A DNA stretch of 64,000 nt, taken from assembly GCA_033964015.1 (NCBI GenBank), contig CM066914.1:18945023-19009022 (forward strand). Direction: 5' to 3'. The stretch's first letter is position 1, and the number at the start of each line of letters is the position of its first letter. This document shows, piece by piece, positions 35,394 to 46,698 of this stretch. The translations under genes were made by a program, and so were the position numbers. A model generated the notes under the pieces. The model worked only from the letters and a program-made list of their open reading frames with translations. It did no database searches and was not told the origin of the DNA. Source of the DNA: Scolanthus callimorphus (taxonomy: Eukaryota; Cnidaria; Anthozoa; Actiniaria; Edwardsiidae).

Positions 35394-38300
35394 ATGGACG
35401 CGGTCCTCACGAACTTTGTAGAGGCGCTGTCCCTCATCGCCTGCAACGTCTGGGGTATCTTGCTAGTAGCATGCTTCGCTATCGGTGTCTTTCTGTACAG
35501 GCAAGCCACAAAACCTTTGCGTGAGCTACAAGACGAGTATCCCGGCCTGCCAGGTCCCAAACCCGCTCCGTTTGTAGCTCATGCGAAAGATCTCAAGAAA
35601 GCAAAGGGATTGTATCTACTGCTGGAAAGTTACAGTGAAAAGTATGGAAATCTTTTCAAGATGATACATATGGGAAGGCCTGGGCTAGTGGTCTCTGATC
35701 CGGAGATGTTAAGGGAAATCTTTGTGAAACAATTTGACTGCTTCCACGAGCGACCGGTGAGAGATCTATAAGGACACGTACTAAAAATAGCGCTGACGAA
35801 ATGTAGTATTTCGTGACGGTCACGCTGTAGAGTTGCATTGTAGCTCTATAATACCTTTGTTATTGTAACTGTCAGAAGTTGGCATTTACCATCCCAAATC
35901 TATAAGAAAAAAGAAATATTTGGAATAATATGCCATTCCAGAAAATTATACACGAGAAATCCTCGCCACACTGACCCCCACTCCCACTGCATACTGTACA
36001 TGCACAGACACAAAGAAACACAGGGACACTATTCCCATTAGCCCAAGGGGGGGGGGGGGGGAGGTTATATTATAGTCATATATATTGACTATACAGGGGT
36101 GATCCGCTGAACAGGATAGAGTTCTTGTTTTTACTCATTTATGAACATCATAATTAAGATTTTGTTGAAAAGCACACATAATTCTTTTGAGAAAGATTGA
36201 CACTCTATCAACTGCTGATATCACATGGTCTGTTTAGGATCTTTTCAAATTACCAAAAATCATAGATGACATGGTCAGTGCTGCAACTGGTGAAAAGTGG
36301 CGGCGAATTCGCAACACCCTATCCCCAACCTTCAGTGCACACAAGATGAAGATGATGACATCATTTATGAATAAGTCATGTGACACACTGATGAAGAAAA
36401 TCAAGCTAGCGGCAGAAAAGCAAGTAACCTTTGATGTGTGCAAGTAAGTTGATTTTAACACCAGGTACTGAGGGTGCTCCATCAATAAAGATTTAGTGCA
36501 CTGTATAGCGCTATTCACTGTTTATCAACATAGCCATTCTAATGCAAATGTGCCAACCGTAGATTGAATAGCGCCCATTGTTCTGTGAACCAATCGATCT
36601 CTGGTTGGCACATTAATAACAATGGATGACAGCAGCGTGAACAGCGTTATAGGGTAGCGGCCACAAAAAGGGGGCTCAAAAGGTTTGAATTAGCCCCCTG
36701 AAACCTACACAATTTAAATTTTACCCCACAAACAAAAGACCACCTGCCATCCTGGAATTTCAACCAAAAATAACAGTGATTAGGGAGCATTCATTATTTA
36801 TGCCAGGGGGTGGGCTGGCAAGAATTAAGGGGGGGGGGGGCATGTTAAATTTGGCACGTTCAAGTAGGGGGTCACCAGAAAATATGAAACAACTGTGAGG
36901 GTCATCTACGTTTTTTGGAAGCACATTAATTTAACAAGAGGATGCACGCCTGTAAAATTACAACAAACTGTTCATGGGGCAGTCATAGGAAATTGCAATG
37001 TCCTAATTAAATACAGAAATGGTCTTGGTATCTACATGCCCCAACATTTCGTCCTGATCTAAGGGGGAGGGGGGGGACGCTTTCATTATTATAAAAATTG
37101 CCTAAGGGGGCTTTGAGGATTTTATTGATACTTGGAAGGGGGTCAAGAGGTTTTTGGGATTGTATGAAAAATCTTGCCAGCCCACCCCCTGGAATAAATA
37201 ATGAATGCTCCCTTACATTGGAAATGGGAGGTATGTATTACTTTCTCTATTGGAAAATCCAATTCCCTCCATATGCAGGGGCTATGTCAGCCTTTACACT
37301 TAGGATAAAAAATCCCCCTCCAAGGATCCAAGCTATGGTCCTGTGTTTTTATATTATTTTTTGTTGATCTCATATGATAATAAAAATAATAGTCTTCATT
37401 GAAATATCTATTTCCTGACACAAAGAGATTTGCATGGTTTTCAAATTACTCAGATAAATTCAAATAAACATCTATTAATAGATACTCTTAAATCGCTCCA
37501 TTTTAACTTTAGGGAGTATGGATGCCCATGTCCCCAAAGGGCACACATTCAAAAGGGGGAGAAGATCATTCAGGGTATGAAATCACACAAACCCTTTGTT
37601 GCTACAGGTATTACAATGCTCTCACCCTTCATATCATTTTGACGTCTGTGTTCGGTGTGGAGTCTGATTGTCAGAATGACCCTAATGACGTCATCATGGA
37701 GAAGGCACTCCTTTCCATGCAGTTTCCTCCCAGCCGACGGACTATAATGGTTAGTTATTCTCTGTATTAGGCCTGTTTCAAACATCAATCTTTTGCCGCA
37801 TTGATTCCAATTCAGCCGACTGTTTTTCTCCTTTTCACAACAAAAGTAAGAATGAAGAAGATAAACAAACTTTACCATAGGCGGATTTAGGGGGGGGGGG
37901 ACGGGATCCCCCTTTTTGATAGATTTCCCCATAAATTTTCTGTATTTGCAAGAGCAAGGTTTCAACTTTGGCCTCCATTTTTTTTACTTTGGGCCCCTTC
38001 TTTTTGGAGATCCGCCCCCTGTTTACATTCCTTTTTATTCTGCTATGACTTATCTAGATTTACTTTTTGCACTAGACAAAGTGTCCTAGATGTTGCAAAT
38101 GAAATTTCTAACAATTAGATTTGACGTCTGAAACTGGCCTTAGTCACCCCTCTTCTTTAAATTAATAACTTTATGCTAGACACTTTTTCTCTGTGGGGGG
38201 CCAAGGGGCCACGACCCCCCCTTTTCGAGAAATTTTCCCATACGTTTTCTGTATTTGCTGCTGGAGGAAATTTGAAATTTTTATCCCATGTTTTCACTAT

Positions 38301-41300
38301 CTGGCCCCCTTTTCTGAAAGTCCTGGATCCGCCCCTGCTTTCTGCATAAGTTTTTGTTGCAGCTAAAATCGTTGTTTCAAAATGTTCAAAATGGTTTGAT
38401 TGTGTGTTTCCTAAAAATATCCATACCCCCCCCTACGGAAGGGATTGGAAATTCCTGAGGGGTGGGGGGGTCAATTTACCTGATCTTTTCCATACAAACA
38501 CTGTATTTTTCTTCGGAAATTCCAGAGGGGAGGGGGGGTCATTTCTCAACACCTTCCGTGGGGGGGTATGGATATTTTTTTGGAAACACACATTGCAGGT
38601 TTTTCTGTTCTGCCAATCAAACCATGTGGGCCAATCAGGTCTGCTCTATTTGCTTAGTGCAGTCAACTGGCTTTTCATCACGACTGAAAGGAGGCACAAG
38701 GGCGGATCTAGGGGGGGTGATTAGGTTGGCTAGGCACCCCCTTGTTCTCATATTTCTTGTAAAAACCTTAAGATTAGCCACCCCTTGGTCTGAACTCTGT
38801 AGTATATCCTTGTACTAGCCACCCCCCTTCTTACCTCTAACTGCCAGGTGAGTTTCGTGGATTTTATTAACAATTTCTTACAATTTCGCGTCACAAAATA
38901 TGAGCTTGGGTCCCCTGTGGATACAGTCATTAGTTTTCGCCACATGAAGGGTACTGACAGGGCTACTAATGGGTGTAACATTATGTGTTGTGGCTATTCA
39001 AGGAATCCTGATGATGATGCCTTTTGGGAAGGAGCTCCTTGGATCCAAATGGGGTGGAGACTTTCTATTTCGGCATTTGGTAGCCATGGAAGATATAGCC
39101 AGGCAAATGATTCAAGTGCGCAGACCAGATGGAGCATCAGCAAGAACGGTATACATATATAATTCCAGCCCCCTACTTTTTTGCCAAAGAACAACAACAA
39201 AATTTCATACATGTTCATACATTTTCTAGCATCATCTCCCCACTTATACATTCTTTCTTTCAATGAACCAGGACTTCAAAAATCTGGAGATCGCCTGGAA
39301 ATGGCGAAATTTGATTAAATTCTCCCGGGAGAAATACAATACTTGTATGACAGTCGTCTTGAATTTTTCCCGGGAGCGGAGCGAAAAATCTTGAGACTCC
39401 TGGCAAAACCGGGACGTCCCTGTAAATAGAGGATATCACATGCGCGCGCGGAGACCTTTTATTATTTTAGGTGCAAATTTGTATTTATGATTGTAAAGTG
39501 CTTTGGATCTTTGTGATGCAGTAGATTTTCTCTGCATGACTAGAACGGAACGTTTTTGTGGCTTAAAAGGAAAAACTCAAATGACCGAGCAAAATTCCTG
39601 AAATTCCAAGTGAGGAAAACCGAACACTGCAAATTGGCGGGAATTAGCTGTGTAAGCGCGCGTACACATCCGGGACATTCGGTACTAACCGTTTTCATAG
39701 ATGTGGAAAATATGAGTGCAACCTCGTCCCCAGGGTCTTCTCGGTTGTTTTCAAAATGGCGGTTAGCTTGGGAGAAGACCCTGGGGGAGGCCGAGTCACA
39801 TGACCGTTTCAAAACAAAGGACAAACCTCGTTCTCATGTCCTCAAACAGTGGACCCTGGGGACGAGGTTGAAACGAGTGTCCACGAAAGACAGCCAGATT
39901 TTGATTCTTGAATCTTTTTATTTTATTTCAGGACATGCTAACATTGATGCTGAATGCGGCCGACCCAGAAAATCAAACCCACAGGAAATTATCAGATGAT
40001 GAGGTTGTATCACAGTGCATAGTGTTTCTCCTTGCCGGCTACGAGACTACTAGTACCACCCTTTCCCTGCTGTGCCATCATCTTGCTACCAATCAGGTGC
40101 GATTCAGCTCTAGCCTTTGTTGACCTGTCCTGACTCCGAGCTTGTTGCAAACACATTACAATAACCTGAGAATATAATCTCGAAGCACCGGTTGCTCTCT
40201 ACTGTTGTTTTGAAAACCTTGTGTTCATCGTCGGTTGAAGTGAAGAGAAAAGGCAGCGCATTGTAGAAATCGCAGTCCGCATCTTCGGGATCAGTCATGT
40301 TACATTTGTAAACCGTATATTTGAATATTCACATGGATATTTGCGGTAACTGCGCACATTTACATGTTTTACATTTACGTCTCTTCCATTGTGTTACAAG
40401 CGTATGAATCCTCCAAATCAGAATAGCTTGCCTGTTACTTTTAGAATCCTTCGAGGTACACCACTCTAACAGTACCCTACCTTTCTTTATTTGCCAGGAT
40501 GTCCAGGAAAAGCTCCAGCGAGAGATTGATAGTGTGTGGAGTGATGAGGGCGAGCTGCCATCTTACGAGACCGTGCACGAGCTTCCCTACCTGGAAATGG
40601 TCATTTCCGAAACTTTGAGGCTTTATCCACCAGGTACACACAGCGCGCGACCTAAGCAGCTATAAACTAATTCTTGAAAGTAAACAACGACATCGGGAAA
40701 TCGCCTCCCATAATAACACGTTTGCATGCTACGCATATCCACGAGTAAGACTTTCAGTAATATATCAGTAATATATCAGTAATAAATCAAACACAAGGGA
40801 ACATGTTTCATCAGGATTTCAAACACTGAGAAGTGGGTTGAAACAAACGAGGCAAAGCAAGTTTTTTTAACCAACTTCGAGGGTTTGAAATCCTGATGAA
40901 AAACACGTTTGATATTACTTGATATTACTGATATTACTGATATTACGAGAAAAGAAGGAAAAAAATCTCAATGCAAAATTCTATGCAAACTAAGACCGCG
41001 TTTTCCTGCCTCCTCCACGCTTATGGTTGTATTTGTTTAAGCTCGATGAATTATTAATGAGTTTGAAAACGCTTGTTCTCTAGCTAATGTCTTCGGCGAA
41101 AGGTTCTTAAAAGTCGCTGCATGCTGACTGTAGTCTAGTCTACATGTAACAGGGCGGCGGAGCATGTCTACTAAGCGAGAGGGGGAGGGGGGTGGTGATT
41201 TAAGCCTCGGCTTCCTCTGATATCAGTGCTTCCTTCTCCGGAAAGACAACATAATGAAATAAATTTTATTTGGACCTGTTTCATCCACGTACACTTATGT

Positions 41301-42675
41301 ATAGGATGCCAAATCAAAATGTATGTCTGTCTGTCTGTCTATCACAGTCAATGATGTGACTCTGAGGACATTCTTCTAATGGGGAGTTTGCAGGTGTTGC
41401 ATGACATTTTGAATTTTGATCCTAGCAAAATAAAAATACCATATTTGAAAAGAGCTAGCCGAAATGTGTGAAATCCTCAAATTTTAGTTGGTTTCGACAG
41501 GGACGTGTGAACGTCCCTGGTTTCGACAAATAACACAGAAGTTATGAGCGTCGGACGTTGGTTGTTTTCCTATAGGTTTAATGTTGTGGTGGGCAACACT
41601 TGCCCACCAAGACATTAAACGTATAGAGAAACAGCTTACTTCGGGCGCCAATAACTTTGCTAATATTTACCCAAATCAACTCAAATTTTCGCCTTTTTCT
41701 AATTTCGGCAAGCTCTTTTCAAATATGGTATTTTTATTTTACTAGCGTCAAAATTCAAAATGTCACGCAACACCTGCAAACTCCCCATTGTCCGCCGCGC
41801 CTATGTGTAAGACCAGGGACGCGGGACGTCCCTGGCAAGACATAGTACTGGATACTAATGTACTTCACTATAATAATAACTCGATACTACGCTTCTCGTT
41901 CCCCGCTACGGTACATACGGTCGACTCTCGGGGTCGAGTTCGAAAACCATATTGTAAACTTGTGTGGATCCGTGCTTGGCCTGGGGAATGACGGTACTTT
42001 CGGGAGTGTTGCCGTTAACAAACATGACTGGTGCTGATATGATATGATATTTAGGCACACTGTCCTTCACAACTAGCAACAGTGCTGTTACAAGCTGGTT
42101 TTCAGAAGGGGTGTGACATAATAAATTGTGCATTTCGAATAAAGTTACTAACTTTATTGTGCATAGAAACTAGCATTAAAATACTACACAACGGCCCACG
42201 ATTTGTGGGATGAGAAATTTGTCGATAACATATCGCTGGCGTCATAAGCTTTAATCTTACAACTTACAGTAGTGTATTTCGCTTTTCAGGGTCCACCATA
42301 TCGCGCATGTGCATGAAAGACTGCACTGTGAAAGGTATCAAGATCACCGAAGGAACTCCCGTCTTAGTTCCCGTATATAGAATCCACAGGGATCCCGAAA
42401 ACTACCCCGACCCGTTGCGATTCGACCCAGAGAGGTTTTCGCCGCCAGCCAGACAATCCCGTAGCCCATACTTGTACTTACCTTTCGGTCACGGCCCGCA
42501 TAACTGTATCGGGATGAGATTCGCGCAGTTGGAGATGAAACTCGTTCTATCAAGAATTTTGAAGGAATTTTCCTTCAAAATGGCGCCAGAGACCAAAAAC
42601 CCACCGCCAGTGGGGCAGAAGATGACGCTGACCTGTGTTGAGCCTGTTTATCTCAGAGCAGAGAGAAGGAAATAA
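35394..42675 (+). CDS. Cytochrome P450, CYP3-clan (CYP3A/thromboxane-synthase-like), seven exons
   Basis: Exons: 35394-35756, 36238-36443, 37608-37749, 38961-39148, 39932-40096, 40498-40633, 42290-42675, about 528 residues. An N-terminal membrane anchor (about 14-35) and a proline-rich hinge (YPGLPGPKP) place it on the ER face. Family motifs in order: helix C WRRIR (about 142), I-helix oxygen-binding AGYETTS (about 335-341), ExxR as ETLR (about 393), PERF (about 447), and heme loop FGHGPHNCIG with the thiolate Cys at about 473. All catalytic elements are present, so it should be a NADPH-reductase-dependent monooxygenase; substrate unknown. All junctions match in phase except exon 3 to exon 4: exon 3 ends in phase 0 (ATG/GTTAGT), but exon 4 after ACAG begins GG CTA, needing one more base. 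A lost G in that G-run, or a weak donor at 37754 (A/GTTATT), would repair the frame. Introns are rich in MITEs. Confidence 0.92.
36495..36655. repeat. GCGCTATTC / GTGCCAACCGTAGATTG repeat, copy 2 (P450 intron 2)
   Basis: TATAGCGCTATTCACTG, then GTGCCAACCGTAGATTGAAT and AGCGTTATAGGG. Inverted relative to the 31.7-kb copy, with an additional internal GTTGGCACATTAATAAC repeat. Confidence 0.5.
36782..37213. mobile_element. MITE with 42-base terminal inverted repeats (P450 intron 2)
   Basis: AGGGAGCATTCATTATTTAT... at 36782-36823 is the near-perfect complement of 37172-37213. Length 432 bases. The interior contains G runs (GGGGGGGGGGGG near 36831 and GGGGGAGGGGGGG near 37064). No coding potential. 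Confidence 0.8.
37880..38335. repeat. Two related GGCGGATCCAGG-type repeats (P450 intron 3)
   Basis: One copy runs about 37880-38022 and another about 38190-38335. Both have a G-run near the left end, CCCATAAATTTTCTGTATTTG or CCCATACGTTTTCTGTATTTG in the middle, and GATCCGCCCC at the right end. A third fragment begins near 38700 (GGGCGGATCTAGGG). Confidence 0.55.
38402..38591. mobile_element. 190-base MITE, GTGTGTTTCC termini (P450 intron 3)
   Basis: Left end GTGTGTTTCCTAAAAATATC with a C-run is complementary to right end GATATTTTTTTGGAAACACAC with a G-run. Inner arms GGAAATTCCTGAGGGG / GGAAATTCCAGAGGGG repeat. Related fragments at about 43276-43370 and 45570-45600. Confidence 0.75.
39719..39870. 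mobile_element. 152-base MITE, CAACCTCGTCCCCAGGGTC termini (P450 intron 4)
   Basis: Perfect 19-base inverted ends at 39719-39737 and 39852-39870. The interior has TCAAAATGGCGGTTAGCTTG and a second inverted pair, GGGTCTTCTC / GAGAAGACCC. It sits 61 bases upstream of P450 exon 5. Confidence 0.8.
40755..40955. mobile_element. Inverted-repeat element with GATATTACT tandem ends (P450 intron 5... see evidence)
   Basis: It lies in the intron after exon 6 (P450 intron 6). Arms 40755-40830 (AGTAATATATCAGTAATAA... and CATCAGGATTTCAAAC) and 40885-40955 (GTTTGAAATCCTGATGAAAA ... GATATTACTGATATTACTG) are imperfect complements. Ends are short tandem units of about 10 bases. Confidence 0.6.
41325..41342. 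repeat. TGTC microsatellite
   Basis: Four uninterrupted TGTC-type units in P450 intron 6. Confidence 0.6.
41378..41789. mobile_element. 412-base MITE with about 79-base terminal inverted repeats (P450 intron 6)
   Basis: AATGGGGAGTTTGCAGGTGT... at the left is complementary with few mismatches to ...ACACCTGCAAACTCCCCATT at the right. An inner hairpin lies around 41560-41630 (TAATGTTGTGGTGGGCAA / TTGCCCACCAAGACATTA). No coding capacity. Confidence 0.8.
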
Positions 42676-42756
42676 GAAGGGATTTTTTTTAGTCAGCAAG
42701 AAAAACATCTGAAAAACGAAGATTTTTTTGTGCGAGACACATTCATTATATAGAGG

Positions 42757-42900
42757 ATATACATGGCCGCGCGGAGATACGGCGAATCTTATCTCCGAGT
42801 GTTGAAAATTGCGCGAACGAGTGGGATAAATTTTATGACGAGCAGATAAAATTCGTATCTCCAAGCGGCCATGTAATGTTCTGTTTATTATATAAAAATC
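42757..42900. repeat. ACATGGCCGCGCGGAGA repeat, second copy
   Basis: Shares ATACATGGCCGCGCGGAGA, ATCTCCGAGTGTTGAAAAT, GATAAAATTCGTATCTCCAAG and GCGGCCATGTAATGTTCTG with the copy at 1355-1520, including the same order and orientation. Confidence 0.7.
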
Positions 42901-44193
42901 AATGAAATACCAAATTCCATTTGAGTAAAACCTAATTATTTTCACGTGTGAGTTTTCGAGCGGGAGATCACCTGGTATTTCATTGGTGTTTATATTTTTA
43001 GTTATAAAAGTGGTTATTTGAAAATACGGGAAAAGATGTGTTCAGAAATTCGAGGAATTTAACAGTGTTGCATGTGTACACATACATATATATATACATT
43101 AAATATAGCAAAAGTATGTTATAAAGATCTGTGTATTATAAAGATATGTTATAAAATATATTTTCGGTGTTTTGAACCAAAATAACTGGAGTCCATATTT
43201 ATTAAGGCTCTGTTTCCTTCCCTTTATGTTTTTATCTTAGGGGTGATGTGCACTTCAAGTAATATTGCATGATTCCAAAATTATCCATATCCCTCCCACG
43301 GAAGGGGTTGAGATATGATCCCGACCCCCAACCCCTCTGGAATTTCCAGTGAAAAATACTCCAGTGATTATATGGGAATGGTGAACCTTAGAGAAATATA
43401 ATTCTAAAATTTACACTATAAACTAAAATATAATCTAAAATTTACAGAAAAAGTCGACACATGCAACGTAGAAAATATAGTTTTAAGTATGATATTTCAC
43501 TTTTTCAGTCTAAATTAGAATTATCTCAGGGCCGTAGCAAGCCTCCAAAAACTGGGGGGGCACGATATATAAAAAAAAAAACTCAAGGCAGTTTTTAAGG
43601 AAGTTTAAACTTGCGCGCCGAAAATTTAGAGCCCAGCATGTGAAATTACCGCACGTTTGGGAGAAGTTTGATATGCAGGGTGCAAAATCGGCAGTTTAGG
43701 GTTGTTTGGGGAAAAACTGGAGCATTAGCTGTAGCATTAGCAGCGCACCCTGGAAAATTTAAAATCTTAAATACAATAATATGTAATTGTACTTCTCTTG
43801 ATATCTGCGAGATTTTTGGGGATCTGTTCTCTCGCTGCTCGCTGTCACATGCGGTATAGCTGTGGTTGATTTCCCAGCATGCATCGGGGAAATCGTGTAA
43901 ACAAGATGGCGGATAGACGAGGCGGGAAACTCAAGTGTCTCAAGTGAAGCCATTCAGCCGCCGTTCTTGAGGTAAGAAGCTACTCTTGCTATTTTTGAAT
44001 GCTTTATTTTGTTATCTTAGAGTTCCGATGGTCCTTTGTCAGTTGGCTGGACGACATGCGTGCCAAATTCTTAATTGATAACTGTAGTTTCGTAGCTCCA
44101 CGAGTCCACGAGGGATTGAAATGCTACTTATTTTATATTCGCCCTTCGGATGCGTCGGATCAGGGCGGCAATAAAGAACGTAAGGATTGGCTC

Positions 44194-44326
44194 TAGCTTG
44201 CTCGCAGGCGTTGGAGAGTAGTTTTTAGCTCGAGAAACCCGAGTTTGCTTTCGCGTGGCGCCGCCATCTTGGAAAACTCTGGTTTCTCGACCTAAAAACT
44301 ACTTTCCAACCCCTGCGAGCAGGCTA
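44194..44326. mobile_element. MITE, GCTCGCAGGCGTTGGAGAG family, copy 2
   Basis: TAGCTTGCTCGCAGGCGTTGG at the left and CCCCTGCGAGCAGGCTA at the right are inverted. GAGTAGTTTTTAGCTCGAGA mirrors TCGACCTAAAAACTACTTTC. The interior contains GCCGCCATCTTGG, the complement of the YY1-like core. Confidence 0.75.
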
Positions 44327-45122
44327 GATTGGCTTGTATTTCTATGGCTGTTTCTGAAGATTTTAAACATGTAAATCACAATTTGGCGGTATTTGGTCAT
44401 TACAAATGCTTTCCGTGATTTATCCATAGTTAGTAGAGGTATCAAAGGTTATGAACTGATAGCTTGATATAGGGTGGATGTTTGCCGCTGCGACCCCCAG
44501 GTGGGGGACTACCATATCAACCGTGTGGGGTACCCTAAAAGATACAATGTTAAAACTCGCACACATTTTGTTTATTCAAAAAGTGCAAGCTATTGCAATA
44601 TTTACATACTGACACTAGCGCCATAGGCAAATTCTAGTCTCGCACACAAACAACCTACAAGATACCATTCTATACCCTAAAAGATACCTCAAACTCGAAT
44701 TTTACCCCCTTAAAGATATGACGACACCCCCACCCAGCTGTGACCTCCAAATGCACACCCCCTCCTAAAAACGATTTTCATAAGAAAAGGTACCCGTCTA
44801 TGATTTGTATCCAAATTGAGACCCTGTTCTAAATAGAAATCAAAAGATACCCTGACCATGACTTTAACCCCTAAAAGATGCTACGAGCAGCCCTGCCTGA
44901 CCAATATAGGAGTCCCTTCCCCAGGGTTATAATTTACACTGCCAGCAAAGGCCAAACACTGTTCAGGGAGTAATCAGTACATCTTCAGGAGAACTTCGGC
45001 AGGTTTCTGGACATGTTTGGAAAAATGTCCCAAAATGATTTTGAAAAAGTTTGCAAGTTTAATTACTACTCTTCCCAGTAGACTGTTGCACCTCTCGGTT
45101 TTTCAGCCCGCTGGCGGCTGTC

Positions 45123-45562
45123 TCAAATTCATCGCGTGATCACCTTTTTTGCACCACGTGATGAGTTGCTTATATACCACGTGATCAATGTTTGTGGGCG
45201 TAAACTTTGAGTGTTTGGTCTGCTACATTGTTTTGCTGCTTTCCAACAAAGTCTGTGCCCAAAACGGTTGATCACATGGTACTTAAAGCCCGGTGCACAC
45301 TAGCGACATAACAACATAAGGACATTATGTTGCAACGATAAAAGCATTGGAAAATAACTGAAATAATCAATATTTTCCATGGATTATCATTCAATTACTT
45401 CACCAAAGCAATTTTATGTTATTTTTTGTGGACTTCAATGTTTTGAAACCACTAAATTTTGTTCGCATGATATTTTTCTTATGTCCTTATGTCGCAAGTG
45501 TGTACCAGGCATAAGCAACCCATCACGTGGTACATAAAAAGGTGATCACAGGATGAATTTGA
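45123..45562. mobile_element. Inverted-repeat element with a nested MITE (45290-45510)
   Basis: Outer arms of about 49 bases: 45123 on (TCAAATTCATCGCGTGATCACC...) and its complement ending at 45562, both with CACGTGATG and GTTGCTTA. The inner element has ends CCCGGTGCACACTAGCGACATAA at 45290 and TTATGTCGCAAGTGTGTACCAGGC ending at 45510. The inner one interrupts the outer. Confidence 0.7.
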
Positions 45563-46079
45563 GGATGAATTTTTTGGAAACACACATTTAGAAATGTATT
45601 TTCTACATGTTCCCAACATAGCGCATGTTTTTATTTGTTAATAGTTGAATCACAAGTCACAAAACTGTGGCTGTAAGTGTCTTTATATTTCTAAATCTGT
45701 TTTCACCATTTGGTGTTGTTAGAAATGATTAAGTTTGATAAATAATCTTGTTTTGTCCCTTGGAGACCAAGCCTCTTACCCTTCTGGAATTCCCAGTTCA
45801 CCCTGAATATTATTTTCTCAAATCACACACTCTAGACAAGTCATGTTTTATATTACTTTATATCTTTATTCCTATCCGACAATGATTTTGTCTATAGATA
45901 TAATCTATGATATAAAAACAAAATGAAATTTCACATTTGTTATGACAAAAACAATATTTTACATCACTTATTCAAAGGGCAATGCCACATGCTATGTTGG
46001 TGCAGTTCCAATGTTTGAGAAGAAAAGTAAAGCATCTCAAATCAAGAAAGATATTGAGCTGTTCGAAAAAATAACTGTT

Positions 46080-46320
46080 CCCCCTATAGAGGAACTCAAC
46101 TTTTTGAAAAAATGCCCTACCCCTGTGGAAATTCCGGGCTTCTGCACAACCCATGTAGAAATTTGAAGCAACTCCTGTGGAAATTCCTCATTCTTTGGTG
46201 TTCCTTGTGGAAATTCCAAAGTTGCGAATAAATCTGTAGAAATTCCAGGGTCAAAAACAATGACCCCTATAAAATTCCAGGGTCAACCACAACAACCCCT
46301 ATGAAATTCCAGATTCCTTC
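46080..46320. repeat. Degenerate tandem array of CCCCTGTGGAAATTCC units
   Basis: Six to eight units of CCCCTGTGGAAATTCC or variants (CCCCTATGAAATTCCAG) spaced about 25-35 bases apart. Short frames here are by-products of the repeat. Confidence 0.65.
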
Positions 46321-46698
46321 ATACGGGGTAACGGATATAAAATTTAACAGCCCATTCTGCAGAACTGTGTTTACAAGATCAAAATTTTGTATATGCAGGG
46401 TATAAGATATAGGTATATGAATTAACACAAACCAGTCAGAATAAATACAAAATTACACCACCTTTCTGCTAAATAGCTTCCTTGTGAGTCAATCTGAGGC
46501 CAGAATTCTTAGTCATGACAATATCATTTGTTGTTCTCCAAAACAGATCATAAAAAATGCTGTTGAGAAACCTGCATCACACTATGTACCTGATTCAAAT
46601 AGCGTTTCTGATTTGTCTCTTTGCGGCAGCCCTAGTAAAACTACCAGTTTGCTTAAATTTAATTATACTTAGTTATTATTTTTGAAAACTAACTATAG

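Larger units (their letters stand above)
42676..46698. other. Convergent gap between P450 and SIX gene
   Basis: The two genes point toward each other, so both 3' ends lie here. Contents: the ACATGGCCGCGCGGAGA repeat (42757-42900), a relative of the 38.4-kb MITE (43276-43370), a GGGCCGTAGCAAG repeat with a G-run (43529-43590), an AAGATGGCGG site at 43904, the MITE at 44194-44326, the nested element at 45123-45562, and CCTGTGGAAATTCC units at 46080-46320. No protein gene is supported. Confidence 0.6.

Noticed and set aside
36234..36518. Minus-strand frame over P450 exon 2
   Set aside because: Antisense shadow of the P450 exon, whose plus-strand translation matches the family.
38404..38818. Overlapping frames of about 106-118 codons in P450 intron 3
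   Set aside because: Encoded by the G-rich MITE at 38402-38591 and flanking repeat; glycine-rich translation is a by-product.
45123..45562. Repeated CACGTG sites as a possible E-box cluster
   Set aside because: They are part of the inverted arms of a repeat, so their spacing reflects the element, not a selected enhancer.
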